Of a DNA stretch of 42,386 nt, positions 36,062 to 42,386 are shown piece by piece. The stretch covers positions 1-42,386 of the forward strand of contig CAIUGL010000007.1 of NCBI GenBank assembly GCA_903898715.1. Direction: 5' to 3'. A model generated the notes under the pieces. It worked only from the letters and a program-made list of their open reading frames with translations. It did no database searches and was not told the origin of the DNA. Positions within the stretch are counted from its first letter, which is position 1; each line of letters begins with the position of its first letter. Made by a program: the position numbers and the translations under genes. Origin of the DNA: an uncultured Cytophagaceae bacterium. Lineage in GTDB: Bacteria > Bacteroidota > Bacteroidia > Cytophagales > Spirosomataceae.

Positions 36062-36081
36062 TTCCTGCGGAATTAATTTCG
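36053..36081. repeat. Perfect hairpin overlapping the nadK stop codon
   Basis: CGAAATTAATTCC (36053-36065) and GGAATTAATTTCG (36069-36081) are exact inverse complements with a TGC loop. The left arm includes the last two sense codons of nadK and the stop TAA (36059-36061). No T tract follows on the plus strand. It resembles the hairpin on the globin stop. Confidence 0.9.
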
Positions 36082-36235
36082 AGTCCGAAGGAGAAAAGTC
36101 CGGAGGAAAAAAGTCCGGAGTGATTTAGTCCGAAGTCCGAAGGAAATTAGTATAGAGTCGAAATATTAAAAGAATTTACTAGCAAATCAATTTCCTAAAT
36201 CCTCCTCCGGACTTCGGACTTTTTCCCTCCGGACT
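36082..36235. repeat. Composite intergenic repeat C
   Basis: The convergent gap between nadK and mutS. Left part (36082-36150): AGTCCGAAG, AGTCCGGAG (twice), then AGTCCGAAGTCCGAAGG, with A-rich spacers of variable length, clearly the same core as element B. Right part (36205-36235): CTCCGGACTTCGGACT and CTCCGGACT, the inverted form. Between them is A+T-rich DNA with nothing recognised. Its left and right parts could pair into a long imperfect stem. Confidence 0.8.
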
Positions 36236-36245
36236 CCATCCTGAC

Positions 36246-38876
36246 TTACAACAACCTTTTTAACTCATTCAACTTCAACAACGCTTCAATAGGCGACAGG
36301 GTATTCACATCCAATTCGCCTAAATGCTCCTCGATTTTCTTGAGCCCTTCCGGGATTTCAGAACCAAATAAACTGAGCTGATAGTTGTTTTTCGGCATGT
36401 CTTTGAGCTTATCTACATTCGCCTCGAGGACGTGATCCTTCTCTAGATTCTGTAATATTTCATGCGCACGTAAAACAAGCGATGTAGGCATTCCGGCCAT
36501 TTGAGCCACGTGAATACCGAAACTATGTGCCGAACCACCCGGAACTAATTTCCGTAAGAAAATAATCTTATTCCCCACTTCCTTCACGGAAACGTGGAAA
36601 TTCTTAATGCGCGGAAAGTCCTCCGCTAATTCATTCAATTCGTGGTAGTGCGTAGCGAACAACGTTTTGGCGCGACATTTTGGATGATTATGCACGTGTT
36701 CTGCAATCGCCCATGCCATGGAAACGCCGTCATACGTAGACGTACCCCGGCCAATCTCATCCAATAAAACCAAGGAATTATTTGATAAATTATTTAAAAT
36801 CGCGGCGGTTTCGGTCATCTCCACCATGAAGGTCGACTCCCCTTTGGACAGATTATCTGACGCCCCTACTCGGGTGAAAACTTTGTCTACCAATCCGATC
36901 GACGCGGAAGTAGCCGGCACGAAAGAACCCATTTGCGCCATCAAAACGATGAGGGCTGTCTGACGTAAAAGGGCCGATTTACCTGCCATGTTCGGGCCGG
37001 TAATCATAATGATTTGTTGGGTCTCGTTATCTAAATACACATCATTTGGCACGTATTCTTCACCCAATGGCAATTGCTGTTCAATAACGGGATGTCGGCC
37101 AGCCTCAATTTGTATGGAGTCACCGGTATGCAACGTTGGCTGCACGTAGCCGTTGCGTTTGGCCACGACCGCAAAACTGGTCAACACATCCAAGGTCGCG
37201 ATGCCGTGCGCATTCAACTGAATCAACTCCAAATATTCGAGAGATTCACGCACCAGCTCCTGAAAAATCCCAAATTCAATCGTCGATATTTTGTCCTCCG
37301 CACTTAAAATCTTCTCCTCATATCCCTTCAATTCCTCCGTAATGTACCGCTCCGCATTCACGAGCGTCTGCTTGCGAATCCACTCCGGCGGCACCCGGTC
37401 TTTGTGCGCATTGGTCACCTCTAAATAATAGCCAAAAACCTTATTATAGGCCACTTTTAACGACGTAATACCGGTGCGTTCGATCTCACGTTTCTGCATC
37501 GCGGCCAGGTAATCTTTGCCGTTGGTCGATAACAAATGTAGCTCGTCCAGCTCCGCCAAATACCCCGTTTTGATAATGCCACCCTGATGCACGAGCATCG
37601 GGGCATCGTCGCGCAACGCGGACTCAATCTTCTGAACCAAATGCAAACACGGATTCAATTGATCCGCCCACTTCTGTAAAATTTCAGCGGGATGCGATGC
37701 CAAGGTTTCCTTGATCGCCGGAATTTGTTGCAAGGCTCGTTTCAACTGTACCAGCTCCCGCGGGTTAATTCGCCCAGCAGCCACTTTGGAAATCAAGCGT
37801 TCTAAATCACCGATGGGCTTAAGTAAATTGATTAATGCGTCGAGGACATCGGGTAGTTCCAACAATCCCGCTACGCCTTGTTGGCGCTCCTGAATCGCCC
37901 CCAATTCCTTCAGCGGCAAGACCATCCACTTCCGCAACAGACGTGCACCCATGGGTGTCAGCGTTTGGTCTAATAAGGAAATCAATGGAACGCCGCCTTC
38001 CTGCACGGAATAAACGAGTTCTAGATTACGAATGGTAAAGCGATCCAGCCACACAAATTTGTCCTCTTCGATCCGTTGGATCGTGGCAATATGCCCCACT
38101 TGCTTGTGTTCCGTCTCTGCCAAGTAATGTAAAATCACCCCGGCGGCGATGATGCCCAATGGCATATTTTCGATCCCAAAGCCTTTCAGATTTTTGGTCT
38201 TGAAATGTTCGGTCAATAAGGGATAGGTAAATTCATGGGAAAAAATCCATTCTTCTAGGGAGAAGGAATGGGTTTGGTCGCCGAAATTTTCTTGGTACAC
38301 CGACCGGTATTTCTTCGGGTATAAAATCTCTGCGGGCATGAAACTCTGAATCAGCTTTTGGACATAGGCCAAAGGCCCTTGCGAGCACATGAATTCCCCG
38401 GTGGAAATATCTAAAAATGCCACGCCGTATTGCGCGTCTTTTTCTTGGTAGCTAATCGCGGCAACGTAATTATTGCGTTTGTGATCGAGCACTTGATCGT
38501 TGAACGAAACGCCGGGAGTCACTAATTCAGTCACGCCACGTTTCACGATGCCTTTGGCTTCGGCTGGATTCTCCAACTGGTCACAGATGGCTACACGCTG
38601 GCCGGCACGTACTAATTTGGGTAAATAGGTATCTAAGGAATGGTGCGGAAATCCCGCTAAATGATCATCGGCATTGCCGTTATTCCGGCGTGTCAGCGTG
38701 ATCCCTAAAATTTTGGAAGCCTTGACCGCATCTTCGCCAAACGTCTCATAAAAGTCACCTACCCGGAATAGCAAAATAGCACCCGGATATTTGGCTTTGA
38801 TTTGATTAAACTGTCTGGAAAGTGGGGTCTCTCCTTTTTTCAAAGGTTCTTGCCCATCGGGTAATTTTTTGGCCAA
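36246..38876 (-). CDS. mutS: DNA mismatch repair protein MutS
   Basis: Protein of about 876 residues that recognises mismatches and small loops and recruits MutL. The mismatch-reading Phe-x-Glu motif is in GDFYETFGEDA (F42, E44); the ATPase has Walker A GPNMAGKSALL (about 625), Walker B LVLLDEIGRGTSTYDG (about 700) and the THYHEL histidine. The start needs care: no ATG is available, and the frame opens at a TTG at 38900 that overlaps a perfect -7 box (minus-strand TATTTTTG, plus 38898-38905). A TTG at 38876 gives MAKKLPDGQEP and is preferred; the family core begins at TPLSRQFNQIKAKYP. The gene ends 11 bp from repeat element C. Complete, with no missing motif. Confidence 0.97.
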   Translation of the reverse strand: MAKKLPDGQEPLKKGETPLSRQFNQIKAKYPGAILLFRVGDFYETFGEDAVKASKILGITLTRRNNGNADDHLAGFPHHSLDTYLPKLVRAGQRVAICDQLENPAEAKGIVKRGVTELVTPGVSFNDQVLDHKRNNYVAAISYQEKDAQYGVAFLDISTGEFMCSQGPLAYVQKLIQSFMPAEILYPKKYRSVYQENFGDQTHSFSLEEWIFSHEFTYPLLTEHFKTKNLKGFGIENMPLGIIAAGVILHYLAETEHKQVGHIATIQRIEEDKFVWLDRFTIRNLELVYSVQEGGVPLISLLDQTLTPMGARLLRKWMVLPLKELGAIQERQQGVAGLLELPDVLDALINLLKPIGDLERLISKVAAGRINPRELVQLKRALQQIPAIKETLASHPAEILQKWADQLNPCLHLVQKIESALRDDAPMLVHQGGIIKTGYLAELDELHLLSTNGKDYLAAMQKREIERTGITSLKVAYNKVFGYYLEVTNAHKDRVPPEWIRKQTLVNAERYITEELKGYEEKILSAEDKISTIEFGIFQELVRESLEYLELIQLNAHGIATLDVLTSFAVVAKRNGYVQPTLHTGDSIQIEAGRHPVIEQQLPLGEEYVPNDVYLDNETQQIIMITGPNMAGKSALLRQTALIVLMAQMGSFVPATSASIGLVDKVFTRVGASDNLSKGESTFMVEMTETAAILNNLSNNSLVLLDEIGRGTSTYDGVSMAWAIAEHVHNHPKCRAKTLFATHYHELNELAEDFPRIKNFHVSVKEVGNKIIFLRKLVPGGSAHSFGIHVAQMAGMPTSLVLRAHEILQNLEKDHVLEANVDKLKDMPKNNYQLSLFGSEIPEGLKKIEEHLGELDVNTLSPIEALLKLNELKRLL

Positions 38877-38897
38877 AATTTTTGTCGCTAATGAAAA

Positions 38898-38905
38898 CAA
38901 AAATA
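38898..38905 (-). promoter_or_regulatory. -7 box of mutS
   Basis: Minus-strand TATTTTTG matches TAnnTTTG exactly and lies 21 bp before the TTG at 38876. No -33 TTG at correct spacing. It excludes the TTG at 38900 as start. A plus-strand promoter for the divergent GMC gene is less clear (TACATTTA, one mismatch, near 38919). Confidence 0.48.
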
Positions 38906-38952
38906 AGTCAAATTTTATACATTTACCATTCTTTAAAACCTTATCAATAACT

Positions 38953-40710
38953 ATGATTAATTCGTCTATTTACATTCAATCCCAACAAGAAGTTTTCGAC
39001 GTGGTGATTGTGGGTTCTGGAGCCGGAGGAGGAATGGCAGCACATACATTAACGAAGGCGGGAGCCAAAGTTTGTGTGTTGGAAGCAGGCCAACCGTTCG
39101 ACCCAGCTGACCCCAAAGACATGACCCAAATGAAATGGCCTTACGAGTCATTGCGCCGCGGTTCAAGTTCTTCACTCCGTAATTTTGGTGATTTTGATGC
39201 CGCTTATGGCGGTTGGGATATCGAAGGAGAACCTTACACACGTAAAGATGGTACCAAGTTCGACTGGTTCCGTTCGCGGATGGTGGGTGGCCGTACGAAC
39301 CACTGGGGACGTATTTCCTTGCGTTTTGGACCGGATGATTTCAAAAGAAAAAGTATTGATGGATTGGGTGATGACTGGCCGATTGGCTATGACGATGTCA
39401 AACCATATTACGATAAAGTAGATAAATTGATTGGGGTTTTCGGTACGAATGAAGGCTTACGCAACAACCCAGATGGTTATTTCTTACCTCCTCCGCAACC
39501 TCGTTTGCACGAATTAATGATTAAGAAGGCGAATAAAGCCTTGGGTATCCCGACCTATCCTTCTCGGATGTCGATGTTGACAAAACCCATCAACAATGAG
39601 CGTGGCCAATGTTTTTATTGCGGCCAATGTAACCGTGGGTGTTCGGCCTACGCGGATTTCTCTTCCTCTTCGGTATTGATTAAACCATCTGCAGCAACGG
39701 GCAATTTAACGATGTTGCCGTTCGCGATGGCGCGTGAGGTAACGACAGATCCGGCAACGGGTTTAGCCACTGGCGTTTCGTATATCCACACAGGTACGAT
39801 GCAAGAATATACCGTACGCGGTAAAATTGTTGTATTGGCAGCCAGTGCGGGTGAGACAGCTCGTTTATTATTGAATTCCAAAAGTTCTCGCTTCCCGAAT
39901 GGTTTAGCTAATTCGAGTGGCGTGGTAGGTAAATATTTGAATGATTCGACGGGAGCTTCTCGTTCGGCGATCATTCCGAAGTTGTTTGACAGAAAGCGCT
40001 ACAATGAAGATGGTGTAGGTGGTATGCACATTTACACGCCATGGTGGTTAGACAACTCCAAACTAGATTTCCCACGCGGTTACCACATCGAATATGGTGG
40101 AGGTATGGGTATGCCAAACTACGGATTCGGTTGGGGCATCGAAGGATTAAACGGCCGCGAGAACTTCACACGTGATGGTTTGAAAAAGGCAGCGGGAGGC
40201 TATGGCGCCACATTGAAAGAAGATTACCGCCGGTTCTACGGAGCGTATGTGAATTTTGCAGGACGAGGGGAACCGGTTGTTCGTGAGGATAATTACTGTG
40301 AAATCGACCCGAATGTGGTGGATAAATACGGTATTCCCGTGTTACGTTTCCATTACAAATGGGCGGATTACGAAGTGAAACAAGCGAAGCACATGCAGGA
40401 TACCTTTGAGGAAATCATCCATGCGATGGGTGGTGAGCCGATGGGCAAAAAGCCGGGTGCGGAAAATAATTATGGTTTGGCGGATCCAGGACGTATCATC
40501 CACGAAGTGGGAACGGCGCGTATGGGTAATGATAAGAATACCTCGGTATTGAATTCAAATTGCCAAGCACATGATGTGAAGAATTTATTTGTCGCGGATG
40601 CGGCGCCATTTGTTTCTCAGGGAGACAAAAATGCGACGTGGACGATTTTGGCATTATCGCTACGGACATCGGAGTACATTATTGATCAACGTAAAAAAGG
40701 CAACCTATAA
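38953..40710 (+). CDS. GMC-family oxidoreductase (glucose/gluconate dehydrogenase large-subunit type)
   Basis: Flavoprotein of 585 residues. FAD-binding GSGAGGG (21-27) with ADP-binding glutamate in CVLEAGQPF, GMC block GGRTNHWGRIS (about 112), and the C-terminal active-site part HEVGTARMG (about 517) with KNATWTILALS. A cysteine cluster C220-x2-C223-x2-C226-x3-C230 fits an iron-sulfur site like that in some membrane-linked sugar dehydrogenases. It would oxidise a sugar or alcohol hydroxyl. The ORF is open to a TTG at 38869, but the ATG at 38953 is supported by the position of the Rossmann strand. No signal peptide; the next gene, overlapping by TAATG, may carry it across the membrane. Confidence 0.9.
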   Translation: MINSSIYIQSQQEVFDVVIVGSGAGGGMAAHTLTKAGAKVCVLEAGQPFDPADPKDMTQMKWPYESLRRGSSSSLRNFGDFDAAYGGWDIEGEPYTRKDGTKFDWFRSRMVGGRTNHWGRISLRFGPDDFKRKSIDGLGDDWPIGYDDVKPYYDKVDKLIGVFGTNEGLRNNPDGYFLPPPQPRLHELMIKKANKALGIPTYPSRMSMLTKPINNERGQCFYCGQCNRGCSAYADFSSSSVLIKPSAATGNLTMLPFAMAREVTTDPATGLATGVSYIHTGTMQEYTVRGKIVVLAASAGETARLLLNSKSSRFPNGLANSSGVVGKYLNDSTGASRSAIIPKLFDRKRYNEDGVGGMHIYTPWWLDNSKLDFPRGYHIEYGGGMGMPNYGFGWGIEGLNGRENFTRDGLKKAAGGYGATLKEDYRRFYGAYVNFAGRGEPVVREDNYCEIDPNVVDKYGIPVLRFHYKWADYEVKQAKHMQDTFEEIIHAMGGEPMGKKPGAENNYGLADPGRIIHEVGTARMGNDKNTSVLNSNCQAHDVKNLFVADAAPFVSQGDKNATWTILALSLRTSEYIIDQRKKGNL

Positions 40711-41333
40711 TGAAAAGAAGAGACTATTTAAAAAATATGGGCTTGAGTTCGTTGGGCTTGGCCGTATTCAATCCGGATGAAAAGGCGATTGAGAATTTAG
40801 AATTAGGTAAAACTGCTGTGAAAAGACCAAACGGTCGGACGCAGGAAGAGGCCGAAATGGAGGCCCGCTTACAGGCGGAAGTTTTCTTGAACAAACATGA
40901 ATTAGACACGATTACGATCTTGTCGGACATCATCATTCCGGCCGATAAGAAATCGGGTAGTGCGTCGCAATCCGGCGTAACGGCATTTATTGAATTCATT
41001 GTAAAAGACAAACCTGAATTTAAGACACCGATGCGCGGTGGATTGCGTTGGTTGGACTCGGAGTCCAACAAGCGTTTTAGCAAGAAATTCACGGAGATCA
41101 CTGCGGCGCAACGCATCAACATCGTCGATGATATTGCTTATCCGGAAACGGCACCGAAGCATTTATCGCAAGGGGTGAGTTTCTTTACTTTGATGCGTAA
41201 TTTAACGGCGACTGGATTTTATACGTCGAAGATGGGCATCGCGGATTTGGATTACAAAGGCAATACCCCGAATCAATGGAACGGTGTTCCGGATGAGGTA
41301 TTGAAGCAGTATGGATTAAGTTATGACGCATAG
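40710..41333 (+). CDS. Gluconate 2-dehydrogenase subunit 3 family protein
   Basis: Protein of 207 residues. The N-terminus MKRRDYLKNMGLSSLGLAVF has a twin-arginine-like motif (RRDYLK), though the hydrophobic stretch is short. The rest fits the small (gamma) subunit of gluconate/FAD-dependent sugar dehydrogenases: DTITILSDIIIPADKKSG then GVTAFIEFIV and FFTLMRNLTATGFYTS. In known systems the small subunit is needed for maturation and Tat export of the GMC subunit. Its ATG overlaps the GMC stop (TAATG), and its own stop overlaps the next gene by 11 bp, so all three are translationally linked. No cytochrome c subunit is present in the window. Confidence 0.9.
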   Translation: MKRRDYLKNMGLSSLGLAVFNPDEKAIENLELGKTAVKRPNGRTQEEAEMEARLQAEVFLNKHELDTITILSDIIIPADKKSGSASQSGVTAFIEFIVKDKPEFKTPMRGGLRWLDSESNKRFSKKFTEITAAQRINIVDDIAYPETAPKHLSQGVSFFTLMRNLTATGFYTSKMGIADLDYKGNTPNQWNGVPDEVLKQYGLSYDA

Positions 41334-42060
41334 CCGGGTCATTCGACCTGAAATTTTCAAACACATTCCTCAGCTCGTGGCGGGTATTTCGACTCGCCAC
41401 GGCGGAGTGAGTTCACAAGCGTATCAATCGTTAAATTTAGGGGTACATACCGACGATGATCCAGCGGACATCACTCAAAATCTTTCACTTTTTTGTTTAG
41501 ATTTAGGTATTTCACCAGACGCTTTGGCGCGTTCGTATCAGGTGCATGGGTCTGAAATCTGGACGACCTCGGAGGCGGGGTATCAAACAGGTTTTGATGC
41601 TGTTTTGACGTCTGAGCAGGGTATTTTTGCGGGTGTAGGGATAGCGGATTGTTGTCCTATACTTCTCGCCGATCCTGTCCGTCAAACCGCCGCTGCGATT
41701 CATGCCGGTTGGAAAGGCACCGTCGCCCAAATCGTTCACAAAACGGCCTCCGCCATGATTGCCGGCGGATCAAATCCAACAGATATTTTAGCGTACATCG
41801 GTCCTTGCATCAGCCTCACACATTTCGAAGTGGGCGATGAAGTAGCGGAGCAATTCAATCACAAGGAAAAGCGCGGCGCACGCTGGCATGTGGATTTGAA
41901 GGCCACGAATGCGGCGCAGTTACAGGAATTAGGTGTTACCCAAATTGAAATTTCCGACTATTGCACGGTGGCGAATAATGATGTGTTCTATTCGCATCGA
42001 AAAGAGAACGGAATTACGGGCAGGATGCTGGCGGTGGTGGGGTTTCAGCGAAGGGGGTAA
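41323..42060 (+). CDS. pgeF: Purine nucleoside phosphorylase / laccase-domain protein (YfiH family)
   Basis: Cytosolic protein of 245 residues, whole. The YfiH/LACC1 active-site set is present: QVHG (H75), ADCCPILLAD (C110 or C111) and HAGWKG (H127), with spacing close to the known His-Cys-His triad, and GPCISLTHFEVG (about 163). These enzymes act on purine nucleosides, and in E. coli YfiH (PgeF) removes wrongly built UDP-MurNAc-L-Ser. The older name, polyphenol oxidase or laccase, is misleading. It begins inside the preceding gene (11-bp overlap), though it has no evident functional link with the dehydrogenase pair. It ends in a hairpin shared with the convergent gene. Confidence 0.94.
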   Translation: MTHSRVIRPEIFKHIPQLVAGISTRHGGVSSQAYQSLNLGVHTDDDPADITQNLSLFCLDLGISPDALARSYQVHGSEIWTTSEAGYQTGFDAVLTSEQGIFAGVGIADCCPILLADPVRQTAAAIHAGWKGTVAQIVHKTASAMIAGGSNPTDILAYIGPCISLTHFEVGDEVAEQFNHKEKRGARWHVDLKATNAAQLQELGVTQIEISDYCTVANNDVFYSHRKENGITGRMLAVVGFQRRG

Positions 42061-42065
42061 AATAA

Positions 42066-42098
42066 ATAAAACCAAAGAATAAGATCCTTTGGTTTTAT
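42066..42098. terminator. Bidirectional hairpin terminator
   Basis: ATAAAACCAAAG (42066-42077) and CTTTGGTTTTAT (42087-42098) form a 12-bp perfect stem with a 9-base loop between convergent genes. The T-rich arm lies at the 3' side on both strands, but the tract after the stem is weak. Confidence 0.7.
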
Positions 42099-42146
42099 AT
42101 AATCCCAGTTCTAAAATAATTCGATTATTTATACGGTTATACTTCC

Positions 42147-42386
42147 TCAATTAGGCACATTGAGTATCAATCCTCGGTCATCGACTCCTTTATTGGCGGT
42201 ATTAGCAGCTCCTCCTAATCTATTAATCATATTATTGTATTCTGTTGCGGTCATTCTACCTGTTTGGGTAATTCCACATGCATTAATGGTGATGTCGGAA
42301 GAGGTTCCGTAACAGGTGCCATTAAACACCCGAACATAATAGTTTCCAGCCGCGCTGGGCCTGTAGGTTTGACTATTTGTATTTGG
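42147..42386 (-). CDS. C-terminal end of an unidentified, probably secreted protein (runs off right edge)
   Basis: The frame is open from the right edge to a TGA at 42147-42149, giving 79 residues of C-terminus. It includes AGNYYVRVFNGTCYGTSS, a beta-strand pattern like the last strand of an Ig-like or PKD-like domain in Bacteroidota surface proteins, then ITQTGRMTATEYNNMINRLG and a tail ending DDRGLILNVPN. A GTG at 42329 could act as a start but the open frame above it argues against this. The protein lacks an obvious type IX sorting signal. The domain call is from pattern only. Convergent with pgeF. Confidence 0.6.
   Translation of the reverse strand, partial: PNTNSQTYRPSAAGNYYVRVFNGTCYGTSSDITINACGITQTGRMTATEYNNMINRLGGAANTANKGVDDRGLILNVPN

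Noticed and set aside
36718-36963. Plus-strand frame of 81 residues inside mutS
   Set aside because: It lies opposite the ATPase region of MutS, which is strongly conserved on the minus strand.
38869-38952. N-terminal extension of the GMC oxidoreductase from a TTG
   Set aside because: It overlaps the mutS start and its promoter box, starts with TTG, and gives no signal peptide; the ATG at 38953 fits the FAD-binding fold.
25723-41333. A dedicated gluconate pathway formed by GntP and the GMC/subunit-3 pair
   Set aside because: The genes lie more than 11 kb apart with unrelated genes between, and GMC/subunit-3 pairs act on many substrates; the shared word gluconate is not enough.
42147-42329. 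Complete 60-residue gene starting at a GTG
   Set aside because: The frame continues open to the right edge with a sensible beta-strand sequence, so the GTG is internal to a longer gene.

Overview
The window comes from a Bacteroidota chromosome, probably a member of the Cytophagales; the rank is an inference. The evidence is five SusC/SusD outer-membrane nutrient-uptake pairs, lipoproteins with acidic residues after the lipobox cysteine, start codons without Shine-Dalgarno sequences, and promoters that match the Bacteroidota pattern (TTG, 17-23 bp, TAnnTTTG). No tRNA, rRNA, CRISPR array, integrase or transposase was found.

Bases 1-25,500 lie entirely on the minus strand. They hold five consecutive SusC/SusD pairs, each followed by its own intrinsic-type terminator, and then the N-terminal two thirds or so of a secreted S9 peptidase of the glutamyl endopeptidase type. 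No glycoside hydrolase, ECF sigma/anti-sigma pair or hybrid two-component regulator accompanies the pairs. Pairs 1, 2 and 5 use a classical RagB/SusD lipoprotein; pairs 3 and 4 use the SusD-like_2 type. The 5' ends of the SusC genes of pairs 2 and 3 are almost identical in DNA, and pair 4 is close, which points to duplication or recombination. With the peptidase next door, peptide uptake is a reasonable guess at the cargo, but it is only a guess.

Bases 25,700-29,300 (minus) carry a GntP-family permease and a tightly linked sugar kinase (GHMP) plus nucleotidyltransferase, which look like a route from free sugar to sugar-1-phosphate to NDP-sugar. A DUF5009-type membrane protein is divergent from these. 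Bases 30,700-33,660 (minus) hold a vanadium-haloperoxidase/PAP2-like lipoprotein translationally coupled to a group III truncated globin, and an FAD-dependent amine-oxidase-like enzyme. Bases 33,740-36,060 (plus) hold an alpha/beta hydrolase, a CBS protein and NAD kinase in a compact operon. mutS (minus) is followed by a plus-strand operon of a GMC oxidoreductase, its gluconate-2-dehydrogenase-subunit-3-like partner, and pgeF/yfiH. The right edge holds the C-terminus of an unidentified protein.

The least explained material is intergenic. Three gaps (about 27,088-27,324; 30,453-30,730; 36,053-36,235) carry related composite repeats: short direct tandem units of 7 or 15 bp on the left and inverted copies of the same motif on the right. 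In two of them a long perfect hairpin overlaps the stop codon of the adjacent gene (globin, nadK). No complete new defence or mobile system was seen; these composite repeats and the duplicated SusC 5' ends are the best leads.
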